Shown here: positions 25,086-33,975 of the stretch, piece after piece
Position numbering within the stretch: the first letter of the stretch is position 1
Layout of the letters: the number at the start of each line of letters is the position of its first letter
Assembly (NCBI RefSeq): GCF_000744095.1
Contig: NZ_JQLI01000008.1
Span: 2,046,001-2,110,000, forward strand
Direction: 5' to 3'
DNA from: Cupriavidus necator A5-1
GTDB lineage: Bacteria > Pseudomonadota > Gammaproteobacteria > Burkholderiales > Burkholderiaceae
DNA length: 64,000 bases
Notes under the pieces: model-generated
Database searches by the model: none
What the model was told of the DNA's origin: nothing
Seen by the model: the letters and a program-made list of their open reading frames with translations, nothing else
Position numbers and translations under genes: made by a program

Positions 25086-25595
25086 AGTGACCTCCGATTA
25101 CCGTGAAAGCCGACACAATGGGGAGGAATCCGCCGCCACGGCGGCGAAGGCTAAGAATCTGCCGCATCTGGTCGGCATCGACAGGATGGAGCCATGTGCC
25201 TGGCTCACCACGCGTCGCTGACACCTCGACCTGCCCCGCCACTATGTTCCATTGCAGGGCGTGAGAAGCGAAGTGAATCTTTTTTTGCAGACCTTAAGAC
25301 TCTTCGATGACCGGAAGCGATCCGGGAAAAATGGATCCCATACAGGGGGAAGTCTGGCAACGCGCGCGCGGAAGCGGGGCTGCCATGGCGGCTGTTAGAT
25401 CTCAGAGAGGAGTTCGCGGGTGATCACCAGCGAAGGTTGTCGAATTTTTTCAAGGTGAGCGCAGGAAGTGCGCTGGCCGACAGACCGAGTGAGTGGAGTG
25501 GCCCAGCACAAGGTGACGTCGCTCTCTTTGGCGTCGTCCAAGCGGGTGAACTGGCTCGACATGAATGCCATGCGAAGCCGACGTGAGGCTTCTCT
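25086..25595. other. Intergenic region, nothing recognised
   Basis: No gene with credible composition or ribosome site was found in this 510 bp between the lipoprotein gene and sorB. The open frames here are short and shadow-like. Confidence 0.5.
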
Positions 25596-25874
25596 TTATC
25601 CCTTGCCATAGTACCTCGCCAGGTAGTCCACAATTGGAGGGATGTCCTCCTCCTTGATAGGTGCACCAAATGCCTTGACCATCTTGTTCACGGTGGCGGT
25701 CCAGCCGTTACGGTCCAGGAAGACCGAGTTCATCGGGATGTAGTCGAGGCTGTGGCAACTGACGCAGTTGACCAGGATCCGGTCCTTGCCAGCTCCATCC
25801 TTGAGCTTGATGCTTGCCTCGTCGGCCAACACATTGCCCGACAGTAGCAAGAAGCTGATCAGCATGGCTTTCAT
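25596..25874 (-). CDS. sorB: Sulfite dehydrogenase cytochrome c subunit
   Basis: A 92-residue periplasmic c-type cytochrome. A signal peptide (about 1-17, ending NVLADE) precedes a single haem site, CVSCH (Cys37, Cys40, His41), with Met48 or Met65 as the possible distal ligand. It accepts electrons from the molybdenum subunit encoded immediately upstream with a 9 bp gap. Size and pairing match the SorAB sulfite:cytochrome c oxidoreductase described in Starkeya novella. Confidence 0.88.
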   Translation of the reverse strand: MKAMLISFLLLSGNVLADEASIKLKDGAGKDRILVNCVSCHSLDYIPMNSVFLDRNGWTATVNKMVKAFGAPIKEEDIPPIVDYLARYYGKG

Positions 25875-25883
25875 GGCGCCCCC

Positions 25884-27110
25884 TTACACGATCTCGACCA
25901 CGATCCGCTGCACTACATTGTGGTGGTATCCCGCCGGATTGTGGATCAGCTCGAAAGTCTGAGTGGCACCAGCGCGATTGGTCGCCCTGGCCATGACCGC
26001 AAGTGCGCCGGTCTTGGCAGGCGTGAACCGGAAGCTGAATGGCCGGAAGGCATAGCGCCCGTGGTCCGGCCCAAGCTCGCTCGCTTGCCAGTTCCGCCCG
26101 CCGTCGATCGACACCTCCACGCTATGGATGCCATAGCCCCCATCCCAGGCGATCCCCTTCACTTCCAGCAGCGCGCCCCGCCGTATGCGCTCGCCTGGCA
26201 GCGGGCTAGTCAGCAGCGAGTTCACGACCATCTCGGTGATCGGCATATTGGTATCAGTTTCCTGACTGACGAACCGATCCACCTGCGGAAACTTGCCCTT
26301 TGGGATGCGATAGGCAGGGTTCATCCAGAAGCCAGACAGCGGCTTGGCCAACACGCTGATCGAGGTGACATGCTTGACCCAGTAGGTGGCGGTCCAGCCT
26401 GGCACGACGATGCGCGCCGGATAGCCGTTCCAGTGCGGTAGGGGGGTGCCATTCATTTCGTAGGCGATCAGCGTACTCTCCTCCATTGCCTTCCATGTCG
26501 GTATGCTCTTGATGAAGTCCGGCGTTTGCGCTACCACGGGCACATCGGCGCCATCGAAGGCAATCTCCACGGCCTCCTTGCGGATCCCGGCTCTGGCCAG
26601 CACATCCCTAAGCCGCACGCCGCGCCACTTCGCATTGCCCATTGCGCCGGGGCCCCATTCCACCCCAGGCACATGGGGCTGAAACATGCCACGGCGGTTG
26701 CCGGAGCACTGACAGACGGACACCAACTCGACAGCTTCAAACTCCATCTTCAGCTGATCTAGCGTTAGTTCGAACGGGCTTGCGGCTGCCTCTCCCCCGA
26801 TCCGAAGACGCCAGTCGGCCGCCTTGATCTCCGGAATGGACGCAAGGTGATAGCGCACGAAAAAAGCATTGTTGGGGGTGACGGCTTCACGGAAATATGA
26901 CAGCGGTGTCTCGTAGTTCGGCGGCCGGTAGGTGCGCTTGATCAGCGGTAGCTTGCCCGGCAGCGCCTCTAGCACCGCCGAATCCCGTGCGCCTTCAGGG
27001 AGTTCCGGGGGCATGCCTGCAATGGCCGCACGAAGTGGGCTCGGCAGCAATGGTCCGGCCATCAGCAGACCACCAGCTCCACACCTGAGAAACTCTCTTC
27101 GTGTCGTCAT
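25884..27110 (-). CDS. sorA: Sulfite dehydrogenase, molybdopterin catalytic subunit
   Basis: A 408-residue enzyme that oxidises sulfite to sulfate in the periplasm. It begins with a Tat signal (TTRREFLRCGAGG). The molybdopterin domain holds the Mo-ligand cysteine in CQCSGNRRGMF (Cys135), with WNGYPARIVVPGW and WVKHVTSI further on. A dimerisation domain follows (about 300-408, with SIDGGRNWQ). The ATG at 27110 puts the twin-arginine motif at residues 4-5; an upstream extension of 117 codons has shadow-like composition. It forms an operon with sorB. The sulfite may come from sulfonate breakdown, but no such genes are visible here. Confidence 0.93.
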   Translation of the reverse strand: MTTRREFLRCGAGGLLMAGPLLPSPLRAAIAGMPPELPEGARDSAVLEALPGKLPLIKRTYRPPNYETPLSYFREAVTPNNAFFVRYHLASIPEIKAADWRLRIGGEAAASPFELTLDQLKMEFEAVELVSVCQCSGNRRGMFQPHVPGVEWGPGAMGNAKWRGVRLRDVLARAGIRKEAVEIAFDGADVPVVAQTPDFIKSIPTWKAMEESTLIAYEMNGTPLPHWNGYPARIVVPGWTATYWVKHVTSISVLAKPLSGFWMNPAYRIPKGKFPQVDRFVSQETDTNMPITEMVVNSLLTSPLPGERIRRGALLEVKGIAWDGGYGIHSVEVSIDGGRNWQASELGPDHGRYAFRPFSFRFTPAKTGALAVMARATNRAGATQTFELIHNPAGYHHNVVQRIVVEIV

Positions 27111-27503
27111 CTTGCCTCTCCTCGGTCTGCCTGCCATCACTCTAGTGCATGCATCAGCGTTGGCCCAGCAAGGTGGCAACCTTGCCGATTGCGACGGCGC
27201 AGCGATCTGCGAACGGCTCCGAGGACATGGGCAATGGGAAGCCCGCCAAACCGACCGGAGACCCCTGGCAGGTATGCCCCCTTTGCAGAGCGATTGACAT
27301 GGGTGCATATTCCTCCAAAACGCGAGGGCCGCGGCACGCGGCGCTCTATACCACCGAGTTCCATGCAGCGGGCTACGCCGGCGCCTTCGTGCCGACGAAG
27401 TTCGAACTTGGCGTCGGTGCGTTTCGATGGCTGGGGTGCATCGCCTCGCCGCACTGCTCAAGCGCTCGATTTCAGGCAGCCGTCAATGTTGACTGACATT
27501 TGG

Positions 27504-28265
27504 TCACTTGACCATCCCGAAGGGATCTGGCACGACATGCTGGTTTGCGTTGTTCCAGAAATTCTGTAGCACGAAGCCGTATTCAGGCAGGTTCTGAATA
27601 AACGGCGCCAACATGTCATTCGCAGTCGGGCGCTTCCAGTCGGCCTGCAGTTCGCATGCGAGGGCGAACGTCGATGCCAGTGAGGCACCTGCATTGGCCA
27701 TGCGGGACATCGCAGCCTGAGCCTCGTAAGCGTTCCACGCGCCGCAGGCATCAACCACCGGGAAAACGCTGTAGCCGTCTTGCAGCATCGAGAGCGTCGG
27801 GAAAGTGCAGCAGGTACCGATTGTTACGCCCGAGATGATGATGTGCCGCCGGCCGGTCTTCGCCACCAGGTCTTCAAATGCCTGCCGGAAGGTAGGGTCC
27901 TCATAGCAGTTGATAATGCCGGTCCGGCGATAGATCGGCTCCTCCGAGAAAATCTCCTTGAGTTCGGGCAACGTATCGCCGTTCTGCCATTGGGCGTTTG
28001 ACGAGGAGATCAGAACGGGCAGTTTCATCGCCTTCGCAACCAGCGCAAGGCCAAGCACATTGCTCTTGATGGCGGACAGCGACGGGAAATCACGCAGCCC
28101 GGCCATCAAACCGATCTGGTGGTCGATGAACAGCATCAGGGCGTTTTCCGCCGTCGGCTTGTCATAAACTACGCGGCCCGCACGCTTTGCGTCGTCAGCG
28201 GAAACCTTCGGCGGAATAATCTCGTTGGATACGGAACTGACAACATCTGCGGGGCGGTCTGACAT
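27504..28265 (-). CDS. Isochorismatase-family hydrolase (YcaC-like)
   Basis: A 253-residue cysteine hydrolase. The catalytic Asp is Asp48 (LFIDHQ) and the nucleophile is probably Cys152 (GTCCTFP), followed by the family-typical LSMLQDGYSVFPVVDACG. It has about 30 extra N-terminal residues. YcaC-type members often hydrolyse unidentified amides. It stands alone, 393 bp upstream of sorA on the same strand; a ribosome site (GGGAG) precedes the ATG. The C-terminal 50 residues (QNLPEYGFVLQNFWNN) extend beyond the core fold. Confidence 0.88.
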   Translation of the reverse strand: MSDRPADVVSSVSNEIIPPKVSADDAKRAGRVVYDKPTAENALMLFIDHQIGLMAGLRDFPSLSAIKSNVLGLALVAKAMKLPVLISSSNAQWQNGDTLPELKEIFSEEPIYRRTGIINCYEDPTFRQAFEDLVAKTGRRHIIISGVTIGTCCTFPTLSMLQDGYSVFPVVDACGAWNAYEAQAAMSRMANAGASLASTFALACELQADWKRPTANDMLAPFIQNLPEYGFVLQNFWNNANQHVVPDPFGMVK

Positions 28266-28434
28266 GTTGCTCTCCCTGGAGTCCGGTGTGATTGAACCAA
28301 TTGGGGCACATGTGGCACGGCGACCAGCAGAAACGCTATCGCGCTACGGTGCGTGCATTAGTGCCGTGCGAGTATTCTAGGATTCCTCCACCAGTCCTCA
28401 AGGCTACTTGGCGGCTAGCTGCGGAGCGCCAGTG

Positions 28435-28551
28435 ATGATCGGCAATCTTGTGCACAGCTTCTTTGAGATGGCCGTGAACGAAATGAGCGCGACCTCGCAA
28501 CTCGATGACATGGCTCGATTCTATGAATCGATGACCGGCGCTCGCTTTTAG
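28435..28551 (+). CDS. Possible 38-residue small protein
   Basis: A short frame encoding 38 residues of helical look, with phenylalanines and alternating acidic and hydrophobic residues. It starts with ATG at 28435 behind GCGGAGCGCCAGT. The composition is less arginine-rich than the shadow frames around it. It may equally be the remnant of a larger gene. The rest of 28266-28795 shows nothing. Confidence 0.25.
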   Translation: MIGNLVHSFFEMAVNEMSATSQLDDMARFYESMTGARF

Positions 28552-28795
28552 ATGGTACTTCGATAGATCGCGGCCTGCCGCACTGGCAGCCGCGAATACC
28601 GAAGGTGAAAAAGGGACGCTATCCAGTTGAAGGGGAAAGGAGCGTATCCTGCACAGGATCGCATCCTTGAGAACCTCAAACTCCACCTATCGCTAACAGT
28701 TTGGTGAGCGGCATTTTCGGCAACTTATCCCTTGCGACGGGCGGTCATTACGCCTCTAATGAGTTCGTGGCAGGCGAAGGCTGTCAGAGGGCGAT

Positions 28796-31700
28796 ATGCG
28801 CTGCACAAAATGCGGGTTTGAGAACCCCGCGGAAGGAAGATTCTGCGAGGAGTGCGGGCAAAGACTTTCGCAGGTCTGCCTGCAATGCGGCCATGAGTCC
28901 AGCCCCACGGCGAAGTTCTGTGGTGCTTGCGGCGTGCCCCTGACGGAGCTGGCCGCAACGCCAGTTCCTGCAACAGCGTCAATGCCCGCTGTTCCCGCAC
29001 CGGTTCTTTACACGCCGCCCCATCTCGCCGAACGCATTCTCGCCGAGCAGGCGGCGATGGAGGCCAGGGGACAGGCTGCCGGCGAACGCAAGACCATTAC
29101 GGCACTGTTTGCGGACATGGCCGGCTCGACCGCCCTGATCCAGGACCTCGACCCCGAAGAAGCGCGCGGGCTGATCGACCCCGTGATAGCGCTGATGATG
29201 GAGGCCGTGCATCACTACGAGGGATACGTTTCCAAATCCCTGGGCGACGGCATCCTGGCGCTATTTGGCGCGCCGATTGCCCACGAGGACCACCCCCTGC
29301 GGGCGTTGTACGCAGCGCTGCGCATGCAGGAAACGATGCGCCGCCATGGCGACCGGGTCCGTCTGGAGCAGGGTGTCCCGCTGCAGATCCGGGTCGGCGT
29401 CCATACCGGCGAAGTGGTGGTACGCTCGATCCGCAAGGACGACTTGCGCACGGACTACGACCCGGTCGGGCACACGATCCATATTGCCTCCCGGATGGAA
29501 GGCGTCGCGACACCGTCGTCGATCCTCGTCAGCGAATCGACCCATAAGCTGACCGAGGGGTACTTCGAGTTCAAGGGCCTCGGGACCACGCACGTAAAGG
29601 GCATTCGGGAGCCGCTTGCGGTCTATGAGGTGCTCGGCCTCGGCGCATTGCGCACGCGCCTGCAAGTGGCCGCGCATCGCGGTCTGGCGCGGTTTGTCGG
29701 CCGGCAGGCCGAATTGGAGCGCTTGCATGAGGCGTCGGAGTCGGCCAAGGCGGGGCATGGGCAGATCGTCGGGGTGGTGGGCGAGGCGGGTGTTGGCAAG
29801 TCGCGTCTGTACCATGAATTCAAGGCACGCTCGCAGCGCGGCTGCATGGTGCTCGAAACCTTCTCGGTTTCGCATGGCAAGGCCTTTCCCTATCTGCCTT
29901 TGATCGATCTGTTGAGAAACTACTTTCAGATCACCGCGCAGGATGACGAACGGCTGTATCGCGAGAAAGTCACCGGCAGGTTGCTGACCCTGGATCGCAC
30001 GCTGGAGGACCATCTGCCTTATCTGCTTTACCTGCTCGGTATCAGCGAAGCGGGTTCGGCACTGCCCACGATGGACTCCACCATCCGGCGCCAGCGCACC
30101 TTCGAAGCCATTGCACGGCTACTGGTGCGTGAGAGCCAGAATCAGCCGCTGATGGTCTTGTTCGAAGACTTGCAATGGCTGGACAGTGAGACCGAGGCCT
30201 TTCTCAATATCCTTATCGAGCATGTGCCGGGCGCCAGGTTGCTTCTGCTCGTCAACTACCGCCCGGAATACGCGCATGACTGGGGCCGAAAGCTTTATTA
30301 CACCCAATTGCATCTGGAGCCGTTGGGACAAGCGGAGGCACAGGGTCTGCTCACGGCACTGCTGGGAGACCATCCCTCGCTCGTGCCCCTGAAACTGCTT
30401 ATCCTGGCAAAGACCGAGGGCAACCCATTCTTTATGGAGGAAGTTGTCAAGACGCTGGCCGAGGAGAACGTCTTGCTTGGCCAGTCCGGCAGCTACCGGA
30501 TCGAGAAGGCCCCTTTGTCACTTCATATTCCGACGACCGTGCAGGGCGTGCTCGCCGCCCGTATCGACCGGCTTCCCATCGCCCAGAAGGACTTGCTGCA
30601 GACACTCTCGATCATCGGCAAAGAGTTTCCCTTAAGTCTGATCGAGCATGTCACAGCGCTACCGGAAGAGGGACTGCGCCCGCTTCTGGGCAACCTCCAG
30701 GCCGGCGACTTCATTTACGAGCGTCCCGCATTCCCCGAAGTGGAGTACGCGTTCAAACATGCGCTTACCCAGGAGGTGGCGGCTAACTCCATGCTGACCG
30801 GTCAGCGCAGTGTGCTGCATGAACGCACGGCCCGGGCCATTGAGGCACTGTTTCCAAGCCGGCTGAAGGACTATTGCAGCGAGTTGGCTCACCATTACAG
30901 CAAGAGTGGCAATGTGCCGAAGGCCATCGAATACCTGCACCTGGCGGGCCAGCAGGCCTTGCAGCGTTCAGCCCAGCTCGAGGCGATCCGTCATCTCAGT
31001 GCAGCCCTCGAACTGCTTAAGTCCGTGGCTGACACCCCCGAACGCGCACGCGAGGAACTCACCTTGCTGCTGACCCTCGGTCCTGCGTGGATGGCCGCAC
31101 GAGGCTATGGTGCGCCAGAGGTGGAGGAGACCTACACGCGTGCATTAGCCTTGTGCGAACAGGGCGGGGAAACACCACAGATCTTCTCGGCGCAGTTGGG
31201 ACTGTGGTCGTTTTATCTATTGCGTGCGCAACTCAGTACGGCACACGCCTTGGCGGAGCGGCTGCTCGGTCTCGCGCAGGATACACAAGATCCGGAACAG
31301 CTCGCGGAGGCGCACCGCATTCTCGGCGCCACCGTGTTCCGTCTGGGCGAGATCAGGATCGCCCGGACCCACACGGAGCAGGCGCTGGCATTGCACCGCC
31401 CCGATCGGCAACCATATAGCAAACTTCTGCGTTATGCGCGGAACCCCGCCGTTCATATGCGGAGCACGTTGAGCTGGACCCTTTGGTTTCTGGGCTTGCC
31501 GGATCAGTCCCGCGCGCGCAGCGAGGAAGCGCTGGCGTTGGCCAGAGAGGCCTCTGATCCCTTCGGCCTTGCCTTGAGCCTGATCTTCGCGGCCGAATTG
31601 CACCAGTACCGGCGTGAAGTGCAACTGGCGCGGGAGTATGCAGACGCCGCCATCGCGCTTTCGAGCGACCAGGGGTTTCCACTCTATCTGGGGTGGGGAA

Positions 31701-32230
31701 CGATCCTGCGCGGCTGGGCGCTGGCCGAGCAGGGTAGTCATGAGGAGGGAATCGCGCAAATACACCAAGGCCTCAGCGCCCACCAAGCCACCGGAGCGGC
31801 ATTGGGTCGGCCGACGCTTCTGGGACTGCTCGCCAACGCTTATGGAAAAGCAGGACAAGCCAAGGCAGGGCTTCGTGTGCTGAGTGAGGCGTTGGCTCTG
31901 GTGAAGAACACGGGAGAGCGGTTCGCTGAGCCGATTCTGCTTCGGCTCAAGGGGGAGCTGATTCTGATGTTGTCTGACGGCGAAGCCGGCTCGTCCACCA
32001 GGGCCAAGGAAGCCGAAGCATGTTTTCAGGCGGCAATTGCCATGGCTCGTGACCAGGGAGCCAGGTCAGTCGAGCTGAAATGCGCGCTGAGCGTGGCCCG
32101 GTTATGGCAACGCTGCGGCAAGACGGATGCTGCGCGCTCGATCCTGGCAGGTATTCATGACACATTCACCGAGGGGTTCGATACCGTTGACTGGCAAGAT
32201 GGCAAAGTACTGTTGGAAGACCTGACGTAA
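28796..32230 (+). CDS. Zinc-ribbon / adenylate-cyclase-like / AAA ATPase / TPR signalling protein
   Basis: An 1144-residue multidomain protein. Residues 1-50 form a double zinc ribbon (CTKC..FCEECG, CLQCG..FCGACG). A class III cyclase-like domain spans about 98-280 and keeps both metal-binding aspartates (FADMAGST, LGDGILALFG). The transition-state Asn position reads His (HTIHIASRME), so activity is doubtful. An AAA/STAND ATPase follows (about 300-560; Walker A GEAGVGKS; Walker B-like LMVLFEDLQW), then TPR-like helical repeats to the end. There is no BTAD domain, unlike the two related proteins at 43771-49690 and 52867-56151. The output partner is unknown. Confidence 0.9.
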   Translation: MRCTKCGFENPAEGRFCEECGQRLSQVCLQCGHESSPTAKFCGACGVPLTELAATPVPATASMPAVPAPVLYTPPHLAERILAEQAAMEARGQAAGERKTITALFADMAGSTALIQDLDPEEARGLIDPVIALMMEAVHHYEGYVSKSLGDGILALFGAPIAHEDHPLRALYAALRMQETMRRHGDRVRLEQGVPLQIRVGVHTGEVVVRSIRKDDLRTDYDPVGHTIHIASRMEGVATPSSILVSESTHKLTEGYFEFKGLGTTHVKGIREPLAVYEVLGLGALRTRLQVAAHRGLARFVGRQAELERLHEASESAKAGHGQIVGVVGEAGVGKSRLYHEFKARSQRGCMVLETFSVSHGKAFPYLPLIDLLRNYFQITAQDDERLYREKVTGRLLTLDRTLEDHLPYLLYLLGISEAGSALPTMDSTIRRQRTFEAIARLLVRESQNQPLMVLFEDLQWLDSETEAFLNILIEHVPGARLLLLVNYRPEYAHDWGRKLYYTQLHLEPLGQAEAQGLLTALLGDHPSLVPLKLLILAKTEGNPFFMEEVVKTLAEENVLLGQSGSYRIEKAPLSLHIPTTVQGVLAARIDRLPIAQKDLLQTLSIIGKEFPLSLIEHVTALPEEGLRPLLGNLQAGDFIYERPAFPEVEYAFKHALTQEVAANSMLTGQRSVLHERTARAIEALFPSRLKDYCSELAHHYSKSGNVPKAIEYLHLAGQQALQRSAQLEAIRHLSAALELLKSVADTPERAREELTLLLTLGPAWMAARGYGAPEVEETYTRALALCEQGGETPQIFSAQLGLWSFYLLRAQLSTAHALAERLLGLAQDTQDPEQLAEAHRILGATVFRLGEIRIARTHTEQALALHRPDRQPYSKLLRYARNPAVHMRSTLSWTLWFLGLPDQSRARSEEALALAREASDPFGLALSLIFAAELHQYRREVQLAREYADAAIALSSDQGFPLYLGWGTILRGWALAEQGSHEEGIAQIHQGLSAHQATGAALGRPTLLGLLANAYGKAGQAKAGLRVLSEALALVKNTGERFAEPILLRLKGELILMLSDGEAGSSTRAKEAEACFQAAIAMARDQGARSVELKCALSVARLWQRCGKTDAARSILAGIHDTFTEGFDTVDWQDGKVLLEDLT

Positions 32231-32515
32231 GCGGCCTGACCAGGCTCGTGGAGGCGTCTGCCGACGACAAGTGGCGGGCCTTTCGGATCGCGGCAGGTCC
32301 CACAGGCGCTTGGTGAGGTGTCCGATACAAAGGGGTTCCCGCTGGCAGCGTGGCCCTGAGTCGCCCTGGGCCGACGGCACTTTGTAGATATGTCCACCAT
32401 CGCGATCAGGCAGATCCTTATCGACACCAAATTCGGCATGGGCATAGTATTGCCACAGATTGTGATCTGCATCCGGCGAATGCGGCTGGTCCCAGTAAAG
32501 ATGAGGCACGGCAAG

Positions 32516-32782
32516 ATGCGGGCAACGAAATGGTTCCATTTGCGTCTCGGACCCGTGCAAGTGCTCGCGGCGCTGGCCCTGCTAAGCGCCTGCTCCGCGA
32601 CGAACGAGGGCAGCCAGCCCGGCAAGACACCGGCGATCAAGCAGCCTGGTGTGCCAGTTGGCCCCACACGCGACTGCCAGGCAGAGGCCGCCGCACTTCT
32701 CGGGGCCATGCCTCTGTCTGTTGTGCGGGCCGTGTTTGATGCCTGCACAGCGGGAAACGAAGGTAGCGAGCCTGGCAAGTGA
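32516..32782 (+). CDS. Possible small lipoprotein
   Basis: An 88-residue frame. After a basic start, LALLSACSAT resembles a lipoprotein signal with Cys at about residue 26. Two near-copies of NEGSxPGK occur, one just after the lipobox and one at the very C-terminus. The ATG at 32516 has only a weak ribosome site. It may be a degenerate gene; 32231-32515 contains no other gene. Confidence 0.35.
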   Translation: MRATKWFHLRLGPVQVLAALALLSACSATNEGSQPGKTPAIKQPGVPVGPTRDCQAEAAALLGAMPLSVVRAVFDACTAGNEGSEPGK

Positions 32783-33308
32783 GGGACCGGCTCAAGCCAG
32801 TGCAGCTTGTCATTGACGGCTTGCCCGCCCATAAGAAGCAAGCGTGCGCGAATACGTTGAATACCTGGGGCAAGATTGACGTTGCACTTCCTGCCGGGAT
32901 ACGGGAGTGGCCAAAAGCAGGGGGAAAATCCGTCAGGGAAAGGGTCGATTGTCTACCAAGACTACCGGAGACCCACATGCGCATCTCGATCCAAACATGT
33001 ATTGAAGGGGAGGGTGTACAGCCCTCCAAGGTGATCACGTCGGAGTGATCGAGCACGCAGCCGATGTTGCGCCGGCATCCGGGTTGGGCTTGTTCATTCG
33101 CGAGTCGCAAGAACTGCTGCGACAGCTTCAGGCCGTGGTCTTGAACGAGCAGGTCGACCAGTTCATCCGCGTGGCCGGTCGCTGTCAAGGTGCGAAAGCA
33201 AGGGGATCGCACGCAGGCAGACCGTCCATTTGCCGGCATAGCAAATACTACGTGGCCCATGCACGACTACACGTGTCATTGCCATGCCGGCGCCGCAGTC
33301 ACGAATGC
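32783..33308. other. Intergenic region, nothing recognised
   Basis: No credible gene, RNA or repeat was found in this 526 bp; the open frames are short and of shadow type. Confidence 0.45.
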
Positions 33309-33641
33309 CTAACGGTGGCTGCCAGCCAGCGCGACGATAGCGCCTGTGGTTGCCGCGATGGCGGCCACGGTACCAATGCTTTGCCACGGATGCTCATGGA
33401 CGTAGCGATCGGTCGTTGTCGCCCACTCGGAGACTCTGGTGCGGCTCTCTTCGCGCAGCGCAACGAGGCGGTCCTGCAGCGCGCGCTGCCGGGCTTTGAG
33501 TGCGTGGCGCCCAAGGCTGGTCCCTACGCCGGTTTCGGCTTTGACATCATGAAGAAGCGCCTGCACGTCGGTCATCAGCGCATCGACGTCACGGGTCAAT
33601 GCGTCCTTGTGCATGGAGAAATTGGATTGGATGTCGTTCAT
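33309..33641 (-). CDS. DUF883 (ElaB/YqjD-type) membrane-anchored protein
   Basis: A 110-residue protein of the ElaB/YqjD family. It is largely a charged amphipathic helix (about 1-75), followed by the DUF883 signature YVHEHPWQSIG and one C-terminal transmembrane helix (IGTVAAIAATTGAIVALAG). Family members tether ribosomes to the inner membrane in stationary phase or stress; that role is carried over from Escherichia coli and not shown here. A GGAGGGCAAG site precedes the ATG. Confidence 0.88.
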   Translation of the reverse strand: MNDIQSNFSMHKDALTRDVDALMTDVQALLHDVKAETGVGTSLGRHALKARQRALQDRLVALREESRTRVSEWATTTDRYVHEHPWQSIGTVAAIAATTGAIVALAGSHR

Positions 33642-33792
33642 CTTGCCCTCCTGTTAGCGAAATCATCGCAGTGCGTCGCGCAGCACGACTGGCACTGTGT
33701 CAAATATAGGCTTGGGTTGACAGCCCGGCATAAGAAGCAGAAAGCCACTACGAGGTGGCCCGGAAGGGGCGCGTGATTGGATTGGATAACGG

Positions 33793-33840
33793 GAGCCGTC
33801 TGAGGCGCGAGTCTCACGTACGGTTCTGCAAGAGACTAGG
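33793..33840 (+). ncRNA. Group II intron 3' remnant, domain V and start of domain VI
   Basis: The stretch 33793-33826 folds as a group II domain V hairpin: GAGCCGTCTGAG on one side and CTCACGTACGGTTC on the other, with a GCGCGAGT top. Domain VI begins after it and is cut at 33840 by the IS element; it resumes at 35787. No reverse transcriptase gene or 5' part of this intron is nearby, so it is a truncated relic. Confidence 0.75.
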
Positions 33841-33858
33841 CCGAACTTTGACTTCTCG

Positions 33859-33901
33859 AATAGCCGGAACCCGCATCAGCAGTGGGTTCCGGCTATTTTT
33901 T
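33859..33901 (+). terminator. Strong terminator inside the IS left end
   Basis: AATAGCCGGAACCC and GGGTTCCGGCTATT form a perfect 14 bp stem with an 11-base loop, followed by a T run. It faces into the element and should stop read-through transcription from the left before it reaches the transposase. Confidence 0.85.
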
Positions 33902-33975
33902 GAGGCTATTATGTAGCCATGTAAATTAGTATTTATCTATTGTGTTTCGGTGGCTTTATGCTTGAATAGGTGTTC

